From positions 1 through 64,000 of the forward strand of contig CAIULN010000093.1 in assembly GCA_903900025.1 (NCBI GenBank): a stretch of DNA of 64,000 nucleotides. Direction: 5' to 3'. The position numbers and the translations under genes are program-made. This DNA comes from an uncultured Methanomicrobiales archaeon (lineage in GTDB: Archaea; Halobacteriota; Methanomicrobia; Methanomicrobiales; Methanospirillaceae). Below, one piece after another: positions 25,957-34,607 of the stretch. How positions within the stretch are numbered: position 1 is the stretch's first letter; each line of letters begins with the position of its first letter. The notes beneath the pieces are model-generated. The model ran no database searches. It was not told the DNA's origin and saw only the letters and a list, made by a program, of their open reading frames with translations.

Positions 25957-26861
25957 TCCACGTTGTCGGGCATACCGCAGTTGACCACATATCCACCGTC
26001 CACCACCTGCCGGACAAAAACACATCGACGCATATCACCGACCGGAAGATCTTTTTTGGGGGCGGTGCGGCAAATATCGCGGCAGGCATCGCGATGCTGG
26101 GCGAACCCTGCACGCTGGTATCCTGTGTGGGTGATGACTTTTCGGGGACAGACTATGACCAGTGGATGAAACGTCTCGGGATCCGTCAGCAGTTTTTTTT
26201 TGTGCCCGGTACCCATACCCCGACAGCGTTCATGTTTACTGACGAGGCCGGTGACCAGATGACCTTTTTCGAATGGGGCGCCTCAAAGGCATTTGCCACA
26301 AAAACAGAAAAAGCCCCTTCGCTCCCGTTCGTCCACATGGCAACGGCTGATCCGGACTTCAACTGCCGGGTTGCAGAAAAGGGGGGTTTTGTCTCATTCG
26401 ATCCGGGGCAGGACGTGTTCTGGTACTCAAAAGAGCAGCTCGACTCGATCATCTCCAACACCGACATCCTGTTTGCAAACCAGCACGAAGTGCAGGGGTT
26501 GTGCAGGACGCTCGGGATTACAAAGGAAGCGCTTATCGGGCGGGTTGAGACCACCATCTTTACGATGAGCGGGGATGGCAGCACGCTCTACCATGACGGG
26601 AAAGAAGAATTTGTGCCAGCCGTCCCGGTGCGCCTGTCTGACCCGACCGGTGCAGGAGACTCCTATCGTGCCGGCTTCCTCACCGCGTATGCCCGCGGGT
26701 ATGGACTCCCCGACTGCTGCAGGGTCGGGACGGTCACTGCATCGTTTGTCGTGGAGCACCCCGGCTGCCAGACACACCTGCCGGACTGGGACGCAATGCT
26801 GGCGCGGTTCTGTCGCTATTTCGGGGCGCCGGATGAGCCCGGGGAACAGAGGTTCACATGA
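25953..26861 (+). CDS. PfkB-family carbohydrate kinase
   Basis: A 302-residue ribokinase-fold kinase. The N-terminal substrate motif [16 protein letters not shown] and the C-terminal [14 protein letters not shown] motif, with the catalytic Asp of GAGD, are intact. Archaeal PfkB proteins phosphorylate ribose, fructose phosphates, nucleosides or sugars; the sequence alone does not decide. Four-base overlaps link it to the UPF0212 gene before it and the Dph6 gene after it. Confidence 0.9.
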   Translation: MIHVVGHTAVDHISTVHHLPDKNTSTHITDRKIFFGGGAANIAAGIAMLGEPCTLVSCVGDDFSGTDYDQWMKRLGIRQQFFFVPGTHTPTAFMFTDEAGDQMTFFEWGASKAFATKTEKAPSLPFVHMATADPDFNCRVAEKGGFVSFDPGQDVFWYSKEQLDSIISNTDILFANQHEVQGLCRTLGITKEALIGRVETTIFTMSGDGSTLYHDGKEEFVPAVPVRLSDPTGAGDSYRAGFLTAYARGYGLPDCCRVGTVTASFVVEHPGCQTHLPDWDAMLARFCRYFGAPDEPGEQRFT

Positions 26862-27514
26862 GCTGGGCTGCGCTCACCTCAGGCGGAAAGGACTCGATCC
26901 TCGCATGCCAGAAAGCGATCGATTCCGGAAATGATGTCGGGTTTCTTGTCACCGTCCGGCCGGAGAACCGCGAGTCCTTCATGTTCCACTCGGCAAACCT
27001 CGATGCGGTGGCGGTCATCGCGCGGGTGGCAGGAATGAAGTATGTCGAGGTCCGTACGCATGGCAGAAAAGAGGAGGAAGTTGCTGATCTCGAACAGGGC
27101 CTTTCCTGCCTGCCGGTGGATGGCATCATCGTTGGTGCGGTCGCCTCCGCTTACCAGAACGACCGGATCGCGGCAATTGCAGAAAACCTGTCGCTGGAAG
27201 TCTATGCACCACTCTGGCAGATGGACACAAAAGCACTTCTTTCTGAGGTGGCGAGGCGGATGGATGCCATCATTGTCGTGACAGCCGCAGGAGGGCTCGA
27301 CGAGAGCTTTCTCGGGGCACACATCAATGACGGACTGATCCGCCGGTTACAAACGGTCGCCTCGCGCCACCGGATCAACCTCGCAGGCGAAGGCGGGGAG
27401 TATGAAAGCCTCACCCTTGACGCGCCGTTCTATACCCGCCCCGTCACGTATGCAACTGCAGAGATACGGAAAACTGCCGACCGGAGTGAACTCGTGCTCG
27501 GGGGTTTTGCATAA
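26858..27514 (+). CDS. dph6: Diphthine-ammonia ligase (Dph6-like ATP pyrophosphatase)
   Basis: A 218-residue PP-loop protein: SGGKDS at residues 8-13, the conserved HSANLDAVAVIARVAGM region, EVYAPLWQMD, and the late EGGEYESLTLDAPF motif. Dph6 amidates diphthine on elongation factor 2 with ATP and ammonia, completing diphthamide. Family membership is clear; the specific role follows from archaeal homologues. It overlaps the kinase before it, and its stop touches the DUF2070 start. Confidence 0.88.
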   Translation: MSWAALTSGGKDSILACQKAIDSGNDVGFLVTVRPENRESFMFHSANLDAVAVIARVAGMKYVEVRTHGRKEEEVADLEQGLSCLPVDGIIVGAVASAYQNDRIAAIAENLSLEVYAPLWQMDTKALLSEVARRMDAIIVVTAAGGLDESFLGAHINDGLIRRLQTVASRHRINLAGEGGEYESLTLDAPFYTRPVTYATAEIRKTADRSELVLGGFA

Positions 27515-29271
27515 TGGCAATCGGCGGTGATGTCAAACTCGGGCAGCTGACCCGGTATATCTTCACGGCACCTTCCTGGAAGCGTTCGCTCATCATCATC
27601 GCGCTCCTCGGTCTTCTGATCGATGGCGCAGGTGTCCGTGCCTGGGTGATCCTGTCCGTTTCAAACCTGCCATTCCCGTTCTCAGGAACCATCGCATTCA
27701 CCCTGCCGGCGTTCATCGGGTTCTTCCTGACCAAACCCCTTATTGAGTCCAGTGGCAAGGCGATGACATGGAACCGCTCTGCGCTGCTCGCGCTCAGCTG
27801 CACGGTCTTTGGGGTCATCATCACGCTTGCCGCATTCATCTCCCGCGTGGCACCTGTCTCCCTCTTCTATGCAATCTCGCTTGGGTTTGTCTTCGGCCTC
27901 CGTCTTTTTGTGCTCGTCGCAATTGCTGACTACCGGATCCCCCGCATGCTGGTCCCTGCTTTTACCCAGAGCGGTGTCGGCATACTTGCCGGCATGTTCC
28001 TCTTCTCGCCCGCATTTGGCATTTTTGCGCTCGTCCTCCACGCGGTCTTCGGGCTGGGATTTGCCATCCTGATCTGGCTGATCGAACGCCCTCTCAACCG
28101 GGCGTTCGGTATCCGCGGGCTCGCGTTCATCAATGCGTTCATCGCCCACACGACCGATGGTTCCCGGGGGATGGAGGACTTCTTCCGGGAGATCGGCGAG
28201 GAGATCTATGTCCCGCAGGTGAGCCTCTTTTTCCGCAAAAAGAAAGGGAAGGACATCCTTTTCACCGTCCCGAACCTCCACCCCGGGCCCATGGGGGAGG
28301 TTGGCGGTGGCAACCTGCCAAAGATCCTGCACGACAATTTTGAGGAGGAGACGCTGGTGCCGCATGGGTGCGCTACGCATGACTTCAACCTCGTCTCGGA
28401 AAGCGAGATCCACAAGGTGATCGATGCGGTAAGGGGCTCGAAAGCAGACCTTGTCTATGTTCCCACCGCAACCCAGTCCCGGCGGCTGTCATCAGGTTCG
28501 GTACACCTGCTCTTCCAGCGGTTCGGGGATGCGATCCTGCTGGTCTCCACCCGGTCCCCGCAACGCACCGAGGACCTTGACTTTTCGGTTGGTATGGGGA
28601 TCATGGCAGAGGGGCACCGCTGGTATTCCCACGTCGCATTCGTGGATGCGCATAACTGCATGACAGACCTCTCATCGCCGGTGCATGCAGCGACGCTCAC
28701 CGCCACCGAGTACCAGCGTGCGGCCGAAACCGCGATGGAAGCCTGCCACGGGCTGGACCTTCACCCGTTTGCGATCGGTGTGGCCCACCAGACCGTGCCC
28801 TACTCCCGCGAACAGGGGTTCGGCGACCTCGGTATCCAGGCACTCGTGGTCGAGACCTGCGGACAGAAGACTGCATACGTCCTGATAGACGGCAACAATA
28901 TGGCACAAGGTATCCGGGAGGTGCTCCTTAAGGAAATCCTGACCGTCGTGGATGCCGCCGAGGTCATGACAACGGACACACACGTCGTAAACACAATCAC
29001 CGGCAAAAACCCGGTGGGTATGCACGTGCCGCCGGCAGAATTCCTCCCGCTTGTCATGCAGACAGTTCTCGCTGCGATCGCTGACCTCTCACCTGCAGAA
29101 GTCGCAGCGGGTACAGCACACTGCAACGGTATTGTTGTCTTTGGTTCTAACCGGATCTCCCAGCTTGCCAGCACCGTGAACGCGATGCTGATCTATGTTG
29201 CCCCGCTCTCGCTTGCTATGCTGCTGCTCGCATTCCTGCTCTCCCTCATAGCGTATATCGTGATTGTGTAG
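27514..29271 (+). CDS. DUF2070 family membrane protein
   Basis: A 585-residue archaeal protein. It opens with about six hydrophobic helices (residues about 25-195: LIIIALLGLLIDGAGV, AFIGFFLT, FGVIITLAAFI and others), continues with a large soluble domain, and closes with a final membrane helix at the C-terminus (LAMLLLAFLLSLIAYIVIV). The soluble part contains HPGPMGEVGGGNLP and VDAHNC-like segments that are characteristic of DUF2070. The role is unknown. It directly follows dph6 with a TAATG junction and ends the operon. Confidence 0.88.
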   Translation: MAIGGDVKLGQLTRYIFTAPSWKRSLIIIALLGLLIDGAGVRAWVILSVSNLPFPFSGTIAFTLPAFIGFFLTKPLIESSGKAMTWNRSALLALSCTVFGVIITLAAFISRVAPVSLFYAISLGFVFGLRLFVLVAIADYRIPRMLVPAFTQSGVGILAGMFLFSPAFGIFALVLHAVFGLGFAILIWLIERPLNRAFGIRGLAFINAFIAHTTDGSRGMEDFFREIGEEIYVPQVSLFFRKKKGKDILFTVPNLHPGPMGEVGGGNLPKILHDNFEEETLVPHGCATHDFNLVSESEIHKVIDAVRGSKADLVYVPTATQSRRLSSGSVHLLFQRFGDAILLVSTRSPQRTEDLDFSVGMGIMAEGHRWYSHVAFVDAHNCMTDLSSPVHAATLTATEYQRAAETAMEACHGLDLHPFAIGVAHQTVPYSREQGFGDLGIQALVVETCGQKTAYVLIDGNNMAQGIREVLLKEILTVVDAAEVMTTDTHVVNTITGKNPVGMHVPPAEFLPLVMQTVLAAIADLSPAEVAAGTAHCNGIVVFGSNRISQLASTVNAMLIYVAPLSLAMLLLAFLLSLIAYIVIV

Positions 29272-29427
29272 CGTTGCACCCTTTATTTTTAAAAAACACG
29301 AAAATCTCACGCTTCTAAAAAAAAAGTATTTATGGAGCAGCGTGCGATTACTCATTGTCAGGAGCAGGAGGGAGCAATAACAGATACAATGAAAGATCCT
29401 GTATTGTTTTACAGCGGATGAACAAGC

Positions 29428-30226
29428 GTGAAAGGACTGGTGATCGAATTTCATTTTGCCATGATTTCTGAAACCCGCTGGATCGGTGTTGATTTAAACA
29501 CCACCGGGCACGTGGCAGTCGCTGCTGACCCGTTAAGCGGGGAAGGTCATGAAACTGGGAAAGAATGCACCGTATGTTCACAGTCATTGTTTAAAAAACT
29601 GTACAAACCTCTGGAAATCGGGAAAATTCTGGAAACTCAAAAAACTCAAAAGCCGCGAACGCACGATCATCAAAGGTGCGATTCACACCATCAGAAGGCA
29701 GATCGTATCATTTGCAGAATCAGTTGGTTCCGGCATCAAATTCGAAAAACTCTTCAACACCCACATCGATCCACCGAAAAATTCATCGAATTATTTTGAA
29801 TTTTCGTTTGACAACGCCTCATTCTTCCACCTCCAGCAGCAGGTGGAACGCAAGGCTAAAAAGGCCGGCATCCCCGTTATCTACGTGAACCCGGCGTACA
29901 CCTCAAAACGGTGCAGCCGGTGTGGCAGATTCTGGAGACGGTACCGCAAACGGTTTGAGTGCCCGCACTGCGGCTACGTAGTGCATGCCGATGTGAATGC
30001 CGCGTTCAATATCGCCACCGCTTCGATCCGGGCTGAGGTGATTGGTGCAACAGGAGAACTGGAGAGGGATCGCCTCGGTCTCACCAAAAAGGAACTGCGC
30101 AGGTTCTCGAAGTCAGATGCTACATACAACCGTCACGAACCCGACCTGTTCGTACCTATGGGTTTTGAGAATCTTCTTTATGTCTTGGAGTACCAGGATC
30201 AGCAGATGCAATGTACTCCATCCTGA
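29428..30226 (+). pseudogene. tnpB: Broken TnpB (IS200/IS605-type accessory nuclease)
   Basis: A remnant of an RNA-guided TnpB gene. The first piece carries the RuvC-I region (GVDLNTTGHVAVAAD). Near 29545 the frame must shift from one reading frame to another to continue as KLGKNAPYVHSHC and then GIKFEKL (RuvC-II Glu). The zinc finger CSRCG...CPHCG and HADVNAAFNIA (RuvC-III Asp) follow. The N-terminal REC/wedge part is missing, so it is truncated as well as frameshifted. No TnpA gene is nearby. The 3' end overlaps the start of the GntP permease gene by 16 bases. The stretch 29272-29427 holds only AT-rich sequence and no recognisable gene. Confidence 0.85.
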
Positions 30227-31473
30227 TCTTTCTTGTAACGATTGCACTCATCTCGTTTGTTGCAATCCGTTACAAGACACCACCATTCCTCATCCTTTTT
30301 TCCGGAGCCCTGTTCTTCGGGATCGCTTCAGGAATGCCTCTTGATGCCCTTGTCCAGGCTGCAATCTCAGGTATGGGCAGGGTATTTGCACTGCTCGGAC
30401 TTGTGATCGTTGCCGGAGCAGTGATTGCAAGGGTGATGCAGGAGCAGCACCAGATCGGGCAGATCGTTGATGACCTCCGCTCTGTGGTGAAAAAACCGTT
30501 TGCTCTTTCCGGGCTTGCCGGCTTCCTGCTTGCGATCCCCCTGATGTGCTGCATCACGGCATTTGTGATCCTCACCCCGGTTATCTCGGGCTTTGGGAAC
30601 AATACGGAGAGAGCTAAAGGGTTATTGTACACCGCGGCTCTCGGGAGCCTGATCTCGTTTGCACTCATTTATCCCACACCGGTAATCATCGCACTGTTCT
30701 CCGCGATTCCGGGTATGGCAATTTCACCGGTTATATTCGACCTGTACATGCTCCCGATCTCTCTTGTACTGCTCGCAGGTGCGATCCTGCTGATGCGGCA
30801 CCGGTTTGCCGGTACGCCCAAAAAAGATCAACAACCTGATGAACAGGTACCACTTCCCGGAACACAGAACCATGCACGGGCATGGTACCCGTTCATTGTT
30901 ATGGGGCTTGCGATGGCACTCGGTATTGCACTGCTGCGGCTCTCGCCTTCGAGCCTGATCCAGGTCGTAATGTTCGCCGGTGTCGTGACCGCACTTGCAT
31001 TCGCACCGGCACCGGTCAGGACAAGTGCGTTCACTTCAGGAGCAAAACACGCGGGCGTCATCATCTTCGACCTCTGTGGTGCGGGAGCACTCGGTTCAGT
31101 GATCGCTGCAAGCTCCCTTGGCATGCAGGCGTACAGCCTGCTTACTCTTGCACTCCCCGCTATTTTTGTCCCATTCCTGCTTGCAGCACTCATCCAGACT
31201 GCACAGGGATCGCGGGTCGTAACCGCGGTGATCACCGGAGAAATTATTGCAGGTACCAGCATCGCTGCATCGATCCACCCCATCCCCCTCATCCTTCTCA
31301 TCAGTGGCGGAGCGTGCATCGTCTCCTACCTTACCGACCCGTACTTCTGGCTTGTCCAGCGGGCAACAGGTGATGATGTCACAACAGTTGTTAAAAATTA
31401 CACGATCCCGCTGGCTGCTTTCGGGGTCGTTCTCTTTGTCGTGGCAGCGGGGCTGGCGCTATTGTTGGTGTAA
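30211..31473 (+). CDS. GntP-family permease
   Basis: A 420-residue membrane protein with about twelve hydrophobic segments, resembling the gluconate:proton symporter (GntP) family. Typical parts are the N-terminal YKTPPFLILFSGALFFGI, LLIPLMCC-like LAIPLMCCITAFVILTPV, and the late IIAGTSIAASIHPIPLILLISGGACI. A hydroxy acid such as gluconate or glycerate is the usual cargo; here it is unknown. The start ATG lies within the end of the degenerate TnpB gene, and no clear promoter of its own is seen. Confidence 0.82.
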   Translation: MYSILIFLVTIALISFVAIRYKTPPFLILFSGALFFGIASGMPLDALVQAAISGMGRVFALLGLVIVAGAVIARVMQEQHQIGQIVDDLRSVVKKPFALSGLAGFLLAIPLMCCITAFVILTPVISGFGNNTERAKGLLYTAALGSLISFALIYPTPVIIALFSAIPGMAISPVIFDLYMLPISLVLLAGAILLMRHRFAGTPKKDQQPDEQVPLPGTQNHARAWYPFIVMGLAMALGIALLRLSPSSLIQVVMFAGVVTALAFAPAPVRTSAFTSGAKHAGVIIFDLCGAGALGSVIAASSLGMQAYSLLTLALPAIFVPFLLAALIQTAQGSRVVTAVITGEIIAGTSIAASIHPIPLILLISGGACIVSYLTDPYFWLVQRATGDDVTTVVKNYTIPLAAFGVVLFVVAAGLALLLV

Positions 31474-31550
31474 GGTGCCCCAAAGCGCATCGGCACAGGG
31501 TGGCAGGAAATCTAAAAAAAATTAGTTCCTTTTGGTCTGGAGACAAAAAG

Positions 31551-32069
31551 TTATATCGTAATAAATTTCCCGACAAACGATGGATCGCCGGAAAGAACAT
31601 ACAGGAATGCCTGCAGTATTTCCGGTGAAGACAGAAAGATCAGGGTCGTTCCAATCGTTGCCCAGATAAATGCGTTGAGGCTGCTCCTTTTCATATGGTA
31701 GGATCCGACGCCGATGAGACCAAAGCCTATACCCCCGATGATACTGGGGATGATTACCGTCGGATCGAAGAGCCTGCTGAGATCGAAAAACAGCGAATCA
31801 AGCAGGGGAAAGGCAAGGGCATACAGGACCAGAGGGACAAAAAAACCCACGGTCGGTGTCGTGTAATGGAAACCCTCGAAAACAAGAAATACCGGAAGAA
31901 GAAACAAAAACAGAATACCAACGCCCAGCATCAGTCTCAACGACGATGAGATGCCATAGACCTCAAGGAACAGAATAATAAACCACGAAATGATGAGCGA
32001 TTGAAGGAAGGATATCCCGATCGGGAGTATCTCCCATGTACCTTTGAATACCGTGTTGATCGTTGTCAT
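31551..32069 (-). CDS. Hypothetical four- to five-helix membrane protein
   Basis: A 172-residue very hydrophobic protein with segments such as FLQSLIISWFIILFLEV, LGVGILFLFLLPVFLVF, GFFVPLVLYALAFPL, IGGIGFGLIGVG and AFIWATIGTTLIFL. No family is recognised. It is a single gene on the minus strand. Upstream there is an AT-rich region with TATA-like sequence (TATATAAAATATG near 32190). Membrane location is clear; function is unknown. Confidence 0.65.
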   Translation of the reverse strand: MTTINTVFKGTWEILPIGISFLQSLIISWFIILFLEVYGISSSLRLMLGVGILFLFLLPVFLVFEGFHYTTPTVGFFVPLVLYALAFPLLDSLFFDLSRLFDPTVIIPSIIGGIGFGLIGVGSYHMKRSSLNAFIWATIGTTLIFLSSPEILQAFLYVLSGDPSFVGKFITI

Positions 32070-32390
32070 ACCTGCTGTCCTCCATCATCATGCTGAACTC
32101 CGGCCGTTTCACATCAGAACAGGATCGGCCCATCCCTTTTGTATGAAGTGAACGATCCCTAGCTTTTCTTATCTGCATTAACTAGTATATAAAATATGAT
32201 GTTATTTCTTTTTCAATGGATTATGATTTGAATGGTAAATAAAACGATAAAATCTTTTTTTTAATGTCGCATCACCGCTGGGGGGTGACGCCCGCGGGTG
32301 GGGAACTCTATCATGCCGGATAGATCCGGAAGGAAGGGGATGGACAGATTGCGACTGGCGGAGAGGGACTTGCAGCTGACAGGGTTCGAT

Positions 32391-32542
32391 ATTTTTCCTG
32401 TTGCCCTTAACAAGACCCGCGCTGCAGACCGCAGCGCCCGAAGCTCTTCTCTTTTTGAACTCTGTTAACTGCCTTTCCGTTTGGAAACGGCAGGAATCCC
32501 CATGAGCACCGGGTAAACAGGGCGGGGGGTGACAGGAAAAAT
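32391..32542. ncRNA. Candidate structured RNA or small inverted-repeat element
   Basis: The 480-base gap 32070-32549 contains a GC-rich block in AT-rich surroundings. Its right half can fold as a multibranch structure. ATTTTTCCTGT (32391-32401) pairs perfectly with ACAGGAAAAAT (32532-32542), and the stem extends inward with G-U pairs. TTAACA (32407-32412) pairs with TGTTAA (32463-32468) around a 7-bp hairpin, GCGCTGC/GCAGCGC (32419-32437). A second hairpin lies at 32470-32492. GGGGGGTGAC occurs twice (32280-32289 and 32524-32533), and TTGCAGCT flanks the block (32370 and 32543). It does not match tRNA, RNase P or SRP RNA as I know them. The strand is undecided: on the minus strand it would be the 3' end of the channel mRNA. 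Confidence 0.4.
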
Positions 32543-32549
32543 TTGCAGC

Positions 32550-33368
32550 TCACTGGACAATCACCGACGCGTTCGTATCAAACGGGTTGGAGCGCATCGC
32601 AAGGGAGAAGAGATACGGGTAGTGCTGCTTCAGGTGCCGCATATACGTGAGCCACTCAAGAACAAGCAGCCCGTACACCCGGTTGATATCCCCCGAGAGA
32701 TGGTCGTAATCGGTACTGGGCAGGTCGGTGAGGCGCTCGCGTGCGATCAGCTCCTCAGCAAGGTGAAACACGGCGTGGAGCAGATCGGTGAATGTATCAT
32801 GCTCGACCAGCTGGGGGTTTTCGAGCAGCGCGAGCATGAACCCCTTGTGGTGCGTGAGAAACGCGTGGAGTTCGTCAAGAGGGATGGTGCGGGAGTCGAG
32901 ACGGTACACGTGCTGGCGGAGCGTCAGTGCTGCCTGTGAAAAATCCTCATCTGACCAATGGTTCGACACAATGAGGGCGGAGCGGATGCCTTCGATACCG
33001 GGATCTTTTGCGCTGAATTTCTTCAGCAGTTTTGTCCCCACTTCAGAAAAAAAGACCCCGACGACCATGTTCAGCTTGGTAAGCCTCTGCGTGCGTTCGC
33101 GTTCGTCGATCATGTATTCGATCGAGTTCGCCGCCACACCGACAAAACAGCCGACTCCGGCGAGGATGATGAAAATGACCAGGACTTTCCCTTCAGGTGT
33201 CAGGGGATGGATGTCGCCGAACCCAACAGTGGCAATCGTTACGATAATGAAATAGAGTGCATTGAGGGGTGAGAGATTTTCGAGCATCATGAACCCGATC
33301 ATGCCGGCAACAACCACGCTCACCAGTACAAGAATGTAAACCTGCAGCCGGAATTTGACGTGACTCAT
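32550..33368 (-). CDS. Two-helix potassium channel family protein
   Basis: A 272-residue protein with two membrane helices (LQVYILVLVSVVVAGMIGFMM and VLVIFIILAGVGCFVGVAA) flanking a pore loop whose selectivity filter reads TVGFGD (residues 47-52). It would form a tetrameric K+ channel in the cell membrane. After the second helix there is no RCK/TrkA Rossmann domain (no GxGxxG). Residues about 90-272 form instead a soluble, mainly helical domain with His/Asp/Glu-rich stretches, of unknown ligand. It is transcribed alone. Confidence 0.85.
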   Translation of the reverse strand: MSHVKFRLQVYILVLVSVVVAGMIGFMMLENLSPLNALYFIIVTIATVGFGDIHPLTPEGKVLVIFIILAGVGCFVGVAANSIEYMIDERERTQRLTKLNMVVGVFFSEVGTKLLKKFSAKDPGIEGIRSALIVSNHWSDEDFSQAALTLRQHVYRLDSRTIPLDELHAFLTHHKGFMLALLENPQLVEHDTFTDLLHAVFHLAEELIARERLTDLPSTDYDHLSGDINRVYGLLVLEWLTYMRHLKQHYPYLFSLAMRSNPFDTNASVIVQ

Positions 33369-33439
33369 CTCATGTTCCTTTCATGCATAATTGTATAAAA
33401 TACATCCTTTTGCTGACGGTTCGCAATGAAAAATGGTGA

Positions 33440-33512
33440 TACCCCCGACCAGATTCGAACTGGTGTCGCCGGATCCAAAGTCCTGCATGATTGACCGCTA
33501 CACTACGGGGGT
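33440..33512 (-). tRNA. tRNA-Gln (anticodon TTG)
   Basis: A 73-base cloverleaf read on the minus strand: acceptor ACCCCCG/CGGGGGT with discriminator A, D arm with TAGTGTAGCGGTC, anticodon loop CTTTGGA (TTG) and T arm with GGTTCGAATC-like sequence (CCAGTTCGAATCTGG). The A1-U72 pair is typical of archaeal tRNA-Gln. CCA is not encoded. The anticodon stem CAGGA/TCCGG contains one A-G mismatch. The GatDE genes in the same window would amidate this tRNA. Confidence 0.93.
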
Positions 33513-33677
33513 GTACTGTGGCATTAGTATATGGGGGATTCGATATTTAAGCGATGGGGAGATCCCCCGTACTCATGTAAGAAAAATAACTCTTTCAGAT
33601 CCGAACTCCCCCATAAACGGACAAAGAAAAAATGGCCATTTATCATATAGCATTATAAGGTTTATAACAAATGCATT

Positions 33678-34607
33678 TCAGACGTTCGGGGGCTTTTCAA
33701 CCGTTCCGGAAAGCGGGAAAAACTGCTGGTAGACCTGCCGGCGTTCATCGACATCGGTATGAAGATAGATCTCAGTGGTCTTGATGGAGGTGTGACCGAG
33801 ATTTTCCTGTACAACGCGGAGGTTCTTGGAACGCCGGTAGAGCTCGCTTGCATAACTGTGCCGGATCTTATGAGGCGTGATGCCCACCGGAGCATAGTGC
33901 CGGAAAATGTGCTGAATTGCACGGGGTGATATATTCTTACCCTGCTGTCCTGCAAAGAGCGGCCCCATGATCTGGTTGCCGATGAATTTCCTGATCGCAG
34001 CCAGGGTATCATCATCGACAAACACGATCCGGATCTTGTCACCTTTCCCCCTGATCCTGATGGTGTGCTCCTCAAAGTCAATGTCTTCGATATTGATGTT
34101 ACAGAGCTCGGAGACACGGACACCGGTGGCATAGATTGTCCTGACGATCAACTTGTCCCGTTCGTCCGGGATCGAGTCGATGAGCTGCAATACCTGACTG
34201 TGTTTGAGGTACTTGACCTCCTGCTGTTTGATCCTGGGGCGCTCGATGCCGACCATCGGGTTTGCCACCACGGCTCCCTGCGTGTACAGAAACCGGTAGA
34301 AAGAACTCAGGGTGGAGATGACACGGTGAAAGGTCTTGGGCTTGTACGTCCGCATGGATGATAAAAAAGAAAGGAAATCCGTGATCATCACCAGGTTCAC
34401 ATCGACACCGGTGTCAAGCCGTGCTTTTTCCAGGTCTTTCCAGTAGAAGACCAGCTTTGTCACTTCCGTATGCCTGCGCAACCAGACATAAAACGCAAAA
34501 TGCTTGATCACCTGCTCATAACTGTCGAGGGTGCGGTCGGAATAGTTACGCATCCGGAGGTAGGTGCGGTAGCTTTTGAGCCACTCCGAAAAATAACCGC
34601 TTTCCAT
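33678..34607 (-). CDS. xerA: Tyrosine recombinase (XerA-like)
   Basis: A 309-residue tyrosine recombinase. The N-terminal SAM-like DNA-binding domain covers about 1-115. The catalytic domain shows the full set R164 (TGVRVSEL), K188 (RGKGDK), H246-x-x-R249 (HKIRHSYAS), H272 (LGHTS) and Y281 (TEIYLHT). XerA in archaea resolves chromosome dimers at a dif site; relatives act as integrases. It lies 165 bases from tRNA-Gln and borders a 2.6-kb gene desert, so an old integrative element is possible, but no attachment repeats could be found by eye. Confidence 0.9.
   Translation of the reverse strand: MESGYFSEWLKSYRTYLRMRNYSDRTLDSYEQVIKHFAFYVWLRRHTEVTKLVFYWKDLEKARLDTGVDVNLVMITDFLSFLSSMRTYKPKTFHRVISTLSSFYRFLYTQGAVVANPMVGIERPRIKQQEVKYLKHSQVLQLIDSIPDERDKLIVRTIYATGVRVSELCNINIEDIDFEEHTIRIRGKGDKIRIVFVDDDTLAAIRKFIGNQIMGPLFAGQQGKNISPRAIQHIFRHYAPVGITPHKIRHSYASELYRRSKNLRVVQENLGHTSIKTTEIYLHTDVDERRQVYQQFFPLSGTVEKPPNV

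Noticed and set aside
29428-30226. Active TnpB or a TnpB-derived repressor
   Set aside because: The N-terminal domain is missing and the catalytic parts are in two frames, so neither a nuclease nor a full-length dead repressor can be made without recoding.
32310-32345. SRP RNA (7S) because of GATCCGGAAGGAAGG
   Set aside because: The GGAA tetraloop-like string resembles SRP helix 8, but the following AAGCAG is absent (AAGGGG instead) and there is no Alu-domain pattern; the palindrome CCGGAT/ATCCGG explains the similarity.
33653-33667. dif-like site TTATAAGGTTTATAA next to the XerA-like gene
   Set aside because: The symmetry is only AT-rich and the sequence does not have the usual two-arm pattern with a conserved central region; it could equally be the tail of the recombinase transcript.
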